From: an uncultured Clostridia bacterium
GTDB taxonomy: Bacteria > Bacillota > Clostridia > Oscillospirales > Acutalibacteraceae
Reading direction: 5' to 3'
Assembly (NCBI GenBank): GCA_937912045.1
Contig: CALDPI010000059.1
Coordinates: forward strand, 1-7,174
Length of the DNA: 7,174 nucleotides
Each line of letters begins with the position of its first letter. Position 1 is the stretch's first letter. The translations under genes and the position numbers were made by a program. Shown here piece by piece: positions 1-6,417 of this stretch. The notes under the pieces are model-generated. The model was not told where the DNA came from, did no database searches, and was given only the letters and a program-made list of their open reading frames with translations.

Positions 1-35
1 GATATAATTGAAATTATAAAGCAACTAAAAAACAT
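1..35 (-). CDS. Possible start of a further minus-strand gene, partial
   Basis: Two bases beyond the TAA of the fragment at 38-262 there is an ATG at 35-33. It opens a frame that stays open to the window edge and begins MFFSCFIISII, a hydrophobic start that could be a signal or membrane segment. The close spacing would suit a co-transcribed downstream gene in the same foreign AT-rich segment. No good Shine-Dalgarno sequence precedes it, and only 11 codons are visible. In sequence this AT-rich, a short hydrophobic frame arises easily by chance. Confidence 0.12.
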   Translation of the reverse strand, partial: MFFSCFIISII

Positions 36-37
36 AT

Positions 38-262
38 TTAATCTTTTGCTTCTAAGTTTTGTCTTCCGTTTCTTTCGCCTGTAATTAATTCTCTTATAGT
101 TTCTCCAACTCCTGCAAGATTTGCATATAATGAAGGTCCAATTTCATCTTTATTTATTCCACTTCTTGCAATATCTCCTCTAGCCATTGCCATATCATTG
201 TAAGCCCATAAGCTTCCGCTACTTCCTGAGAAACAAATTGGGATATCTTTCCAAGGAGCGCC
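38..262 (-). CDS. C-terminal fragment of an unrecognised protein, N-terminus missing
   Basis: I do not recognise this protein. An open minus-strand frame ends with TAA at 40-38 and gives a coherent, mostly soluble-looking sequence of about 74 residues. It includes the stretches PWKDIPICFSGSSGSLW and DEIGPSLYANLAGVGETIREL. Codon choice is consistent and unlike the rest of the window: all five arginines here are AGA and most leucines are TTA. The same frame runs on to an ATG at 352, but that part is antisense to the permease gene and reads as nonsense, so the real N-terminus is absent. The only internal ATG codons fall in the NDMAMARG segment and would leave a very short product. The upper boundary is my estimate from where codon style changes. 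The fragment was probably cut off by a recombination or assembly junction. It could also be a chance ORF, but the codon regularity argues against that. Confidence 0.42.
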   Translation of the reverse strand, partial: GAPWKDIPICFSGSSGSLWAYNDMAMARGDIARSGINKDEIGPSLYANLAGVGETIRELITGERNGRQNLEAKD

Positions 263-275
263 CTTTATACTGTTT

Positions 276-282
276 GAAAGGA
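276..282 (+). promoter_or_regulatory. Ribosome-binding site of the first permease gene
   Basis: GAAAGGA sits eight bases before the ATG at 291 and fixes this start. It also shows that the host-type sequence extends at least this far upstream, which limits where the composition break can lie. I see no convincing promoter between the break and this site, so the operon promoter was probably further upstream in the native locus. Confidence 0.6.
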
Positions 283-290
283 TTATTTTT

Positions 291-1151
291 ATGCAAAACC
301 GCCGAAAAAGAAGAAGCCTTGTGCGCTGGGCACCGCTTTTTCTATTCCCCACGCTTGCCGCTTTTTTAATCGGCTTTGTGTGGCCATTTATATTTGGAAT
401 TTATCTTTCCTTTTTCCGTTTTAAGACCCTCCGCTTTCGTGAGTTTGTGGGGCTTGACAACTATGTATCCGCCCTGAATGACAGCACCTTTTTGCACTCG
501 TTTTTATTCACCGTGCTGTTCACCGTGCTGTCGGTTGTGCTTATAAATCTCATTGCATTTTTCATAGCGCTTGCGCTGACAAAGGGCATCCGCGGTGGCT
601 ACTTTTTCCGCACGGTCTTCTTTCTTCCGAACCTGATTGGCGGAATTGTTCTCGGCTATATCTGGAAAATAATTCTTGACGGAATTATAATGAGGTTTTT
701 CAATTCCTCTCTCGTGTTGGATGCCACCTACGGCTTTTGGGGACTCATTATTCTGCTTTGCTGGCAGCAGGTGGGTTATATGATGATAATATACATTGCA
801 GGGCTGCAAAACGTACCCGAAGAGCTCATCGAAGCGGCGCGCATTGACGGCGCCGACAGCCGACAGATTCTCCGCCATATTACCCTGCCGACCGTAATGC
901 CGTCCATCACCATTTGCACCTTTTTGACCCTTACAAACTCGTTCAAGCTGTTTGACCAGAACTTAGCGCTCACGGCAGGACAGCCGTTCAGAGAGACCGA
1001 AATGCTGGCGCTTAACATATATAATTCGTTTTACAGCAGCGTGACAAATATGGGCGTGGGACAGGCAAAGGCGGTTATCTTCTTTGTGCTTGTGGCGCTT
1101 ATTGCCCTGTCACAGCTTTACCTTACACGGAGTCGGGAGGTGCAGATGTGA
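291..1151 (+). CDS. ABC sugar transporter permease, MalF/UgpA type
   Basis: This is an integral membrane subunit of a carbohydrate-import ABC transporter (CUT1 / MalFG class). The 286-residue protein has a basic N-terminus (MQNRRKRR) and about six membrane segments, near residues 12-40, 68-98, 105-127, 146-171, 202-222 and 260-278. The EAA loop that contacts the ATPase is clear: EAA at 181-183, Gly187 and Leu-Pro at 199-200. Downstream, LTAGQP at 227-232 followed by TEMLALNIYNSFY matches the conserved C-terminal part of CUT1 permeases. Start: ATG with GAAAGGA at 276-282, eight bases upstream. The stop overlaps the next permease gene by four bases. Length and topology are normal, so the gene is intact. 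Substrate is inferred from the downstream malQ as maltose or maltodextrin; other oligosaccharides are possible. The usual upstream binding-protein gene is absent because an AT-rich foreign-looking segment abuts this gene. Confidence 0.93.
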   Translation: MQNRRKRRSLVRWAPLFLFPTLAAFLIGFVWPFIFGIYLSFFRFKTLRFREFVGLDNYVSALNDSTFLHSFLFTVLFTVLSVVLINLIAFFIALALTKGIRGGYFFRTVFFLPNLIGGIVLGYIWKIILDGIIMRFFNSSLVLDATYGFWGLIILLCWQQVGYMMIIYIAGLQNVPEELIEAARIDGADSRQILRHITLPTVMPSITICTFLTLTNSFKLFDQNLALTAGQPFRETEMLALNIYNSFYSSVTNMGVGQAKAVIFFVLVALIALSQLYLTRSREVQM

Positions 1152-2002
1152 GCGAAAAAGATTTTCGCACAAGTGGTGGCGGACGACTGCTTTCCATACT
1201 CTTTGCGGCGCTCTCGCTTTTGTGGATATTGCCCGTCATAATTGTGCTTTACAACTCATTTAAAACCAACACCGCAATATCGCTCTCCCCCTTTAGTCTG
1301 CCAAACGGAGAAACCTTTGCAGGAATTGAAAATTACGTTAACGGAATTTCCCACGGAAATTACCCCTTTTATCTTTCGCTGTTTTACAGTATAATAATAA
1401 CGGTGTTTTCGGTTTTCCTCATTTTGCTGTGCACCTCTATGGCGGCGTGGTATATAAACCGCGTAAATTCGTTTTTTTGCAAAACGGTTTATTACCTTTG
1501 TCTTTTTTCCATGGTGGTGCCCTTTCAGATGGTTATGTTCACCCTTTCCAAAACCGCAGACACGTTGGGGCTTAACACACCCTTTACCATTCCGTTTGTC
1601 TATCTCGGCTTTGGTGCGGGGCTGGCGGTTTTTCTCTTTTCAGGCTTTATAAAGGGAATACCGCTTGAAATTGAGGAGGCGGCAGACATCGACGGCTGCA
1701 ATGCACCGCGCACTTTCTTCCTCGTTGTTATGCCGATTATGAAATCAACCTATATTTCGGTTGCAATTCTTCAGATTATGTGGGTGTGGAACGACTATCT
1801 TCTGCCCTATTTAGTGCTTGACCGAACAAAATATATGACCGTGCCGATTCACATTCAATTTTTACAGGGCAGCTTCGGCAGGGTGGACTTTGGTGCCACA
1901 ATGGCACTCATTGTCATTTGTCTTTTGCCCATTGTATTTCTTTATGCTCTCGCACAAAAGCACATTATAAGGGGCGTGCTTTCGGGGGCTGTGAAGGGAT
2001 AG
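1148..2002 (+). CDS. ABC sugar transporter permease, MalG/UgpE type
   Basis: This is the second membrane subunit of the CUT1 sugar importer and pairs with the preceding permease. The 284-residue protein has about six membrane segments, near 13-37, 77-102, 112-134, 145-168, 200-222 and 249-270. The EAA loop reads EEAADIDG at 176-183, with Pro196 completing the motif. The WNDYLLP block at 214-220 and the C-terminal GAVKG at 280-284 are typical of MalG-like permeases. Translation starts at GTG 1148 inside the stop of the upstream gene (ATGTGA, four-base overlap). GGGAGGT at 1135-1141 lies six bases upstream, so the two subunits are probably translationally coupled for equal output. The product should sit in the cytoplasmic membrane. 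Substrate is inferred from malQ immediately downstream. The ATPase subunit is not in the window and may be a shared MsmK-like ATPase encoded elsewhere, as is common in Firmicutes. Confidence 0.93.
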   Translation: MSEKDFRTSGGGRLLSILFAALSLLWILPVIIVLYNSFKTNTAISLSPFSLPNGETFAGIENYVNGISHGNYPFYLSLFYSIIITVFSVFLILLCTSMAAWYINRVNSFFCKTVYYLCLFSMVVPFQMVMFTLSKTADTLGLNTPFTIPFVYLGFGAGLAVFLFSGFIKGIPLEIEEAADIDGCNAPRTFFLVVMPIMKSTYISVAILQIMWVWNDYLLPYLVLDRTKYMTVPIHIQFLQGSFGRVDFGATMALIVICLLPIVFLYALAQKHIIRGVLSGAVKG

Positions 2003-2016
2003 AAAGCGAGGTTTTT

Positions 2017-3516
2017 ATGAGAAAAAGCGGAATTTTAATGCCTGTGTTTTCTCTGCCGTCACGCTACGGCATTGGCACTCTCGGCAAGGAGGCGTACCGA
2101 TTTGTTGATTTTTTGCGCACAGCAGGGCAAAGCTATTGGCAGATATTGCCGCTTAATCCCACAAACTTCGGCGATTCCCCATATCAATCCTTTTCGTCCT
2201 TTGCCGGCAACCCGTATTTTATCGACCTTGAAATGCTGATAAGCGACGGTCTCCTGACCGAGAGCGAGGCCGACAGCTACGACTTCGGCACGGACGATTC
2301 TATCGATTACGGCAAGCTTTATGAAAACAGATTTTCTTGTCTGCGGCACGCGTTTTCACGCTTTGTGCCAACAAGCAGATATTACGATTTTTGCAAGAAC
2401 AACGCTTTCTGGCTGGACGAATACGCGCTTTTTATGACCGCAAAGGGCGTAAACGGCGGCCGCGCTTTCTGTGAATGGCCAAAAGAGCTTAGAGAGCATA
2501 AGGGGAAAGCGCTTGCCGATTTTGCAAAGCTGCACGCGCGTGAGCTTGATTTTTACCGTTTTATCCAGTACGAATTTATGACGCAATGGTTTGCCCTTAA
2601 AAAATATGCCAACGAGCGCGGCATCGGTATTATTGGTGACATTCCGATTTACGTTGCGTATGACAGCGCCGACGTGTGGGCGGACAGAACACAGTTTTTG
2701 CTGGGCGCCGACGGAAAGCCGACGCTTGTGGCAGGCTGCCCACCCGACGCTTTTTCGGACGACGGTCAGCTCTGGGGCAACCCCCTTTACGACTGGAAAA
2801 GGATGAAGCGCGACGGCTACGCCTGGTGGAAGCGCCGCCTTGCCTCCTCGCTTTCGCTTTATGATTTGGTGAGAATAGACCACTTCCGCGGATTTGAATC
2901 CTTTTATGCCATTCCGTTTGGCGATGACACCGCAAAAAACGGCAGCTGGCAAAAGGGGCCCGATATTGACCTGTTTACCGAGCTTAAGGCGGAATTCGGC
3001 GAGGATATCCCCATTATTGCAGAGGACCTTGGCTTTATGACCGACGCGGTTATAAATATGCTTAATAATACCGGTTTCCCCGGAATGAAGGTTTTACAGT
3101 TTGCCTTTGACAGCCGTGAGGAGAGCGATTATCTCCCCCACAACTATGAAAAAAACTGCGTGGTTTACACAGGCACGCACGACAACGACACCATCATGGG
3201 CTGGACCGAGTCCGCACCCGAAAGCGACGTGCAGTTTGCAAAGCGCTATCTCGGCTTTACGGGGGCAGAGGGCTTTAACTGGACGATGATGCGTGCCGCC
3301 CTTTCAAGCGTTGCCGACACCGCCATTTTAATGATGCCCGACCTTTTGGGCCTCGGAAGCGAGGGGCGCATAAACACCCCTGCCACCCTGGGAGAAAACT
3401 GGAAATGGCGAATAAACGGCGAGTGCATAAACGATTGGCTTGCCAAAATACTTTATGATTACACCGCCCTTTATTGCAGACTTCCCCAAAAGAAAAAGGA
3501 CGAAGACGATTTATAA
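2017..3516 (+). CDS. malQ: 4-alpha-glucanotransferase (amylomaltase), GH77
   Basis: This cytoplasmic enzyme transfers alpha-1,4-glucan segments between maltodextrins, releasing glucose and making longer chains for phosphorolysis. The 499-residue length matches bacterial/Thermus-type amylomaltases of about 500 residues. N-terminal family signatures are SRYGIGTLG (15-23) and QILPLNPTNFGDSPYQS (42-58). The region II motif RIDHFRG gives the nucleophile Asp288. AEDLG gives the acid/base Glu336. GTHDND gives the third acid Asp389. The 250s-loop block PPDAFSDDGQLWGNP (242-256) is also intact. All three catalytic acids align in order with Asp293, Glu340 and Asp395 of the Thermus aquaticus enzyme. I chose ATG 2017 because AGCGAGG lies five bases upstream and MRKSGILMPV is a usual family start; the frame stays open back to 1918, but that part overlaps malG. 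It lies 14 bases after the permease gene, consistent with one maltodextrin operon. The lysine/acid-rich tail is unremarkable. Confidence 0.97.
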   Translation: MRKSGILMPVFSLPSRYGIGTLGKEAYRFVDFLRTAGQSYWQILPLNPTNFGDSPYQSFSSFAGNPYFIDLEMLISDGLLTESEADSYDFGTDDSIDYGKLYENRFSCLRHAFSRFVPTSRYYDFCKNNAFWLDEYALFMTAKGVNGGRAFCEWPKELREHKGKALADFAKLHARELDFYRFIQYEFMTQWFALKKYANERGIGIIGDIPIYVAYDSADVWADRTQFLLGADGKPTLVAGCPPDAFSDDGQLWGNPLYDWKRMKRDGYAWWKRRLASSLSLYDLVRIDHFRGFESFYAIPFGDDTAKNGSWQKGPDIDLFTELKAEFGEDIPIIAEDLGFMTDAVINMLNNTGFPGMKVLQFAFDSREESDYLPHNYEKNCVVYTGTHDNDTIMGWTESAPESDVQFAKRYLGFTGAEGFNWTMMRAALSSVADTAILMMPDLLGLGSEGRINTPATLGENWKWRINGECINDWLAKILYDYTALYCRLPQKKKDEDDL

Positions 3517-3546
3517 AAGTGTGCAGTTTTTTACTGCACACTTTTT
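3515..3546 (+). terminator. Intrinsic terminator after malQ
   Basis: A perfect 12-bp stem pairs 3515-3526 with 3534-3545 around the seven-base loop TTTTTTA, and the RNA ends in a run of five T from 3542. It begins inside the TAA stop codon of malQ. It should end the sugar operon and insulate it from the MATE operon, whose promoter begins only a few bases later. The A-run on the left arm could make it work partly in the other direction, but no converging gene is present. Confidence 0.9.
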
Positions 3547-3549
3547 ATG

Positions 3550-3578
3550 TTGAAAAATGTGTGGCATTATAATATAAT
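3550..3578 (+). promoter_or_regulatory. Sigma-70-type promoter of the MATE-pepD-M24B operon
   Basis: A -35 element TTGAAA (3550-3555) and a -10 element TATAAT (3573-3578) are separated by 17 bases, the optimal spacing; the -10 is a perfect consensus. A second overlapping TATAAT occurs at 3568-3573. Transcription is predicted to start near 3585, just after the malQ terminator, giving a short leader of about 27 bases before the preferred MATE start. I see no clear operator repeat, so expression may be largely constitutive. Confidence 0.75.
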
Positions 3579-3599
3579 GAATTGATGATTATTCAGTAT

Positions 3600-3603
3600 G
3601 GGG
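3600..3603 (+). promoter_or_regulatory. Ribosome-binding site choosing the TTG start of the MATE gene
   Basis: GGGG within TATGGGGCG lies eight bases before TTG 3612 and is the only purine-rich site between the promoter and the conserved N-terminus. The in-frame TTG 3582 and ATG 3585 fall at or before the predicted transcription start and have no ribosome-binding site, so TTG 3612 is favoured. Confidence 0.5.
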
Positions 3604-3611
3604 CGATTTGT

Positions 3612-5000
3612 TTGTTTAAAAAGCTTGTAGGCGATAGGGAGTTTTATAAGCGCATTATATCCCTTGCGCTTCCTATTATGATTCAAAACGGAATCACACA
3701 GTTTGTTAATATGCTTGATAACGTTATGGTCGGTCAGGTTGGCACCACCCAGATGACAGGCGTTGCCATAACAAACCAGCTGATTTTCGTTTTTAACCTG
3801 TGCATATTCGGCGCCATTTCGGGCGCGGGAATTTTCACGGCACAGTTTTTCGGCTCCGAAGACCACAAGGGCGTGCGCGACACGTTCCGCTTTAAACTAA
3901 TTTCTTGTGTGATTATATCGGTTTTGGGCATTGCGCTTTTCTTCTTCGCGGGCGAGCCGCTTATAAACCTTTATCTCAAGGGCGACGGAAGTAAAGCCGA
4001 CGCGGCGGCCTCTCTTTTATACGCGCGCGAATATCTCAATATAATGCTTATCGGTTTGATTCCTGCCGCCATTACACAGTGCTATTGCGGCACCCTGCGC
4101 GAGACGGGCAAATCGGTTATGCCGATGGTTGCAGGCATTATTGCCGTTACGGTTAACCTTGTTGGCAACTACATACTCATTTTCGGCCACTTTGGCGCAC
4201 CGAAAATGGGTGTTGCGGGCGCGGCGATTGCCACCGTTATTTCACGCTTTGTGGAGCTATTCGTGCTTGTGATATACACCTATGTAAAAAGGGCGGAAAA
4301 CCCGTTTATCGTCGGGGCATACCGCAGTATGCACATTCCGTTTTTGCTTGTTAAAAAAATCATTATCAAGGGACTCCCACTTATGCTTAACGAAGCCTTT
4401 TGGGCTTTGGGTATGGCAACCCTTAACGGAATTTTTTCCGAGCGCGGACTTATTGTGGTTGCCGCAAACAACATTTCTCAAACCTTCTGGAACGTGTTCT
4501 CGGTTGCGTTTATTGCGGTCGGCGCCTCGATTGGAATTATTCTCGGTCAGCTGCTGGGCGGTGATGAAACCGAAAGAGCCCGCGACTATAGCTTTAAGCT
4601 CATTGCCTTTTCGGTTGCGGTCAGCGTGTTATTCGGAGTTATATATTTTGTTATGGCAATCTTCATTCCCGATGCCTACAACACAACAGACGATATTAAG
4701 CTTTTGGCAACCCGTCTTATGCAGGTGTCGGCACTCATTATGCCGATAGATGCCTTTGCCCACGCAACCTATTTCACGCTGCGCTCGGGCGGCAAGGTTT
4801 TTGTAACCTTCCTTTTCGACAGCGGCTTTGTCTGGGCTGTAAGCGTGCCGTTTGTTCTGGCACTGACCCACCTCACGTCTCTCTCGGTTGTCATAATTTT
4901 CGGACTTTGTCATTTTATAAATATACTCAAATGCGTTGCAGGCTTTATCCTCGTTAAACGCGGCGTCTGGATTAAAAGAATGGTTGGTGAAGCAGTATGA
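3612..5000 (+). CDS. MATE-family multidrug/toxin efflux transporter
   Basis: This is a cytoplasmic-membrane antiporter of the multidrug and toxic compound extrusion family; members expel cationic or amphipathic compounds using Na+ or H+ gradients. The predicted 462 residues and about twelve membrane helices in two homologous halves match the family. Visible signatures are ALPIMIQNGITQFVNMLDN (19-37, with Asp36), GAPKMGVAGAAIATVISR (195-212), PLMLNEAFWALG (256-267) and RSGGKVFVTFLFDSG (391-405). I favour TTG 3612 (MFKKLVGDREFYKR...) over in-frame TTG 3582 or ATG 3585 because relatives start with a similar short KK-L-GD-x-xFYKR segment, a ribosome-binding site precedes 3612, and the promoter would start transcription near 3585. 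The stop overlaps the pepD start by four bases (ATGA), so the two are translationally coupled. The substrate cannot be read from sequence. The operon partners suggest a peptide- or amino-acid-related compound, but that is inference. Confidence 0.93.
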   Translation: MFKKLVGDREFYKRIISLALPIMIQNGITQFVNMLDNVMVGQVGTTQMTGVAITNQLIFVFNLCIFGAISGAGIFTAQFFGSEDHKGVRDTFRFKLISCVIISVLGIALFFFAGEPLINLYLKGDGSKADAAASLLYAREYLNIMLIGLIPAAITQCYCGTLRETGKSVMPMVAGIIAVTVNLVGNYILIFGHFGAPKMGVAGAAIATVISRFVELFVLVIYTYVKRAENPFIVGAYRSMHIPFLLVKKIIIKGLPLMLNEAFWALGMATLNGIFSERGLIVVAANNISQTFWNVFSVAFIAVGASIGIILGQLLGGDETERARDYSFKLIAFSVAVSVLFGVIYFVMAIFIPDAYNTTDDIKLLATRLMQVSALIMPIDAFAHATYFTLRSGGKVFVTFLFDSGFVWAVSVPFVLALTHLTSLSVVIIFGLCHFINILKCVAGFILVKRGVWIKRMVGEAV

Positions 5001-6409
5001 GAAAGCTTGAAAACTTAAACCCAAAAAACGTGCTTTCCTTTTTTGAGGATTTGTGTGCCATTCCGCACGGCTCGGGCAACACAAAAAGGATAAGCGATTA
5101 TTGCAAAGCCTTTGCGGAACAGCGCGGACTTTTCTGCATACAGGACGAGCATAATAACATCATTATCAAAAAGCCTGCCTCAAACGGCTATGAGGAGCAC
5201 CCTGCCGTTATTTTGCAGGGTCATCTTGATATGGTGTGCGAAAAGGAGCCCAACTGTCAGATAAACTTCGAAACCGACGGGCTTGACATCTACGTGGACG
5301 GCGACTTTATCAAGGCGCGCGGCACCACTCTGGGTGGTGACGACGGCATTGCCGTTGCAATGGCACTCGCCGTTTTGGATGATGACACGCTTTCACACCC
5401 ACCGCTTGAGGTGCTTTTCACCACCGACGAGGAAACGGGTATGTACGGTGCAGAGGGACTTGACGCATCACACCTCTCGGCCAAGCGGCTGATTAATATC
5501 GACACCGAAGCAGAGGGTGTCTTCACAGCGGGCTGTGCAGGCGGCGCAAGGGCGGAGCTTACCCTCACCGTCACGAAGCTGCCTCTTGATAAAGAGTGCG
5601 TGACCGTAACCGTCACAGGTCTTTTGGGCGGTCACTCCGGCAATGAGATAAACAGAGGCAGACAAAACGCAAACCTTGTGCTTGCCAATTTTTTAAGCAC
5701 TCTGCCGTCCTTCCGTCTTGTATCGATAAACGGCGGACTTAAGGATAATGCCATTACCTCTCACAGCGAGGCGGTGCTTTTCTGCGAGGACATCACAGAG
5801 GAAAAGGCTAAGACCTTTGCGGATTCCGTCCGTGTTGATACCGACAACGGACTTGAAATCACCGTAACAAAAGCAGGGACTTGCGCCCTTGCCGCCGACC
5901 GAGCAACGAGCAAAAAAGCGGTTGAGTTTTTGCTCGCTCTGCCGAATGGTGTGCAGAAAATGAGTGAGGATATAGAGGGGCTTGTCGAAACGTCACTCAA
6001 CCTCGGAATTCTCAAAACCGAGGAGGATAAAATAACGGCATCCTTTGCGGTGCGCAGCAACGTCGGCAAGGAAAAGGCTGCTCTTCTTTCAAGGATTGAG
6101 AGTATAGCAGAAGAGTTTGGCGCAGACTATGCTTCCTTTGGGCATTATCCCGCCTGGGAATACCGAAAGGATTCGCCGCTCAGAGAGTCTATGCTTAAAA
6201 CGTATAAAGAGTTTTATGGTGGAAAGCCCGTTGTTGAGGTTATCCACGCAGGACTTGAATGCGGTCTTTTCTCGGAAAAAATCCCGGGGCTTGACACCGT
6301 ATCTTTCGGTTGTAACGTAAATTATATTCACACGCCGAGAGAACAGCTGTCAATTTCCTCTGCCGAGCGTTCATACCGCTTCCTTCTTAAAATACTTGAA
6401 AATCTGTAG
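4997..6409 (+). CDS. pepD: Aminoacyl-histidine dipeptidase (Xaa-His dipeptidase), M20C
   Basis: This is a cytosolic di-zinc peptidase that hydrolyses dipeptides, classically Xaa-His and other unblocked dipeptides. At 470 residues it is close to the usual 480-490. The N-terminal KNVLSFFEDLCAIPHGSGN (10-28) is a PepD hallmark. The metal and catalytic residues of the M20 fold are all present: His76 and Asp78 in GHLDMV, Asp115 in GGDDG, Glu145-Glu146 in DEETGMYGA, Asp169 in NIDTEAEG and His445 in YIHTPRE. The lid/dimerisation domain occupies roughly 185-390 and carries the conserved GGHSG (His213). HAGLECG at 417-423 is also typical of the family. Start: ATG 4997 overlaps the MATE stop by four bases, and MRKLENLNPKNVLSFF matches family N-termini. 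There is no signal peptide. It likely supplies amino acids from imported or internally generated dipeptides, alongside the M24B peptidase gene eight bases downstream. Confidence 0.95.
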   Translation: MRKLENLNPKNVLSFFEDLCAIPHGSGNTKRISDYCKAFAEQRGLFCIQDEHNNIIIKKPASNGYEEHPAVILQGHLDMVCEKEPNCQINFETDGLDIYVDGDFIKARGTTLGGDDGIAVAMALAVLDDDTLSHPPLEVLFTTDEETGMYGAEGLDASHLSAKRLINIDTEAEGVFTAGCAGGARAELTLTVTKLPLDKECVTVTVTGLLGGHSGNEINRGRQNANLVLANFLSTLPSFRLVSINGGLKDNAITSHSEAVLFCEDITEEKAKTFADSVRVDTDNGLEITVTKAGTCALAADRATSKKAVEFLLALPNGVQKMSEDIEGLVETSLNLGILKTEEDKITASFAVRSNVGKEKAALLSRIESIAEEFGADYASFGHYPAWEYRKDSPLRESMLKTYKEFYGGKPVVEVIHAGLECGLFSEKIPGLDTVSFGCNVNYIHTPREQLSISSAERSYRFLLKILENL

Positions 6410-6417
6410 GTGATATT

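Noticed and set aside
187..369. Plus-strand 60-codon frame crossing the composition break
   Set aside because: It shares its second half with the permease start in another frame and crosses the putative junction. The minus-strand frame explains the coding character of its first half better.
1918..2016. Upstream extension of malQ by 33 codons
   Set aside because: It overlaps the C-terminal coding part of the second permease, lacks a good ribosome-binding site, and family members start at the MRKSG-like N-terminus encoded from 2017.
2356..2952. Long minus-strand open frame of 198 codons within malQ
   Set aside because: It is antisense to a strongly supported enzyme gene with all catalytic residues, has no ribosome-binding site, and its translation lacks any recognisable domain.
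3568..3578. Repeated TATAAT motif as a possible operator or repeat
   Set aside because: Two overlapping -10 hexamers are adequately explained as one AT-rich promoter core; there is no dyad or wider repeat around them.
3598..3630. Ten-codon ORF (MGRFVCLKSL) overlapping the MATE start, a possible regulatory leader peptide
   Set aside because: It has no ribosome-binding site of its own, no attenuator hairpin follows it, and there is no run of one amino acid that would sense supply.
4629..5084. Minus-strand open frame of 151 codons spanning the MATE-pepD junction
   Set aside because: It is antisense to two well-supported genes and its translation shows no domain, plausible start context or coding-like codon use.
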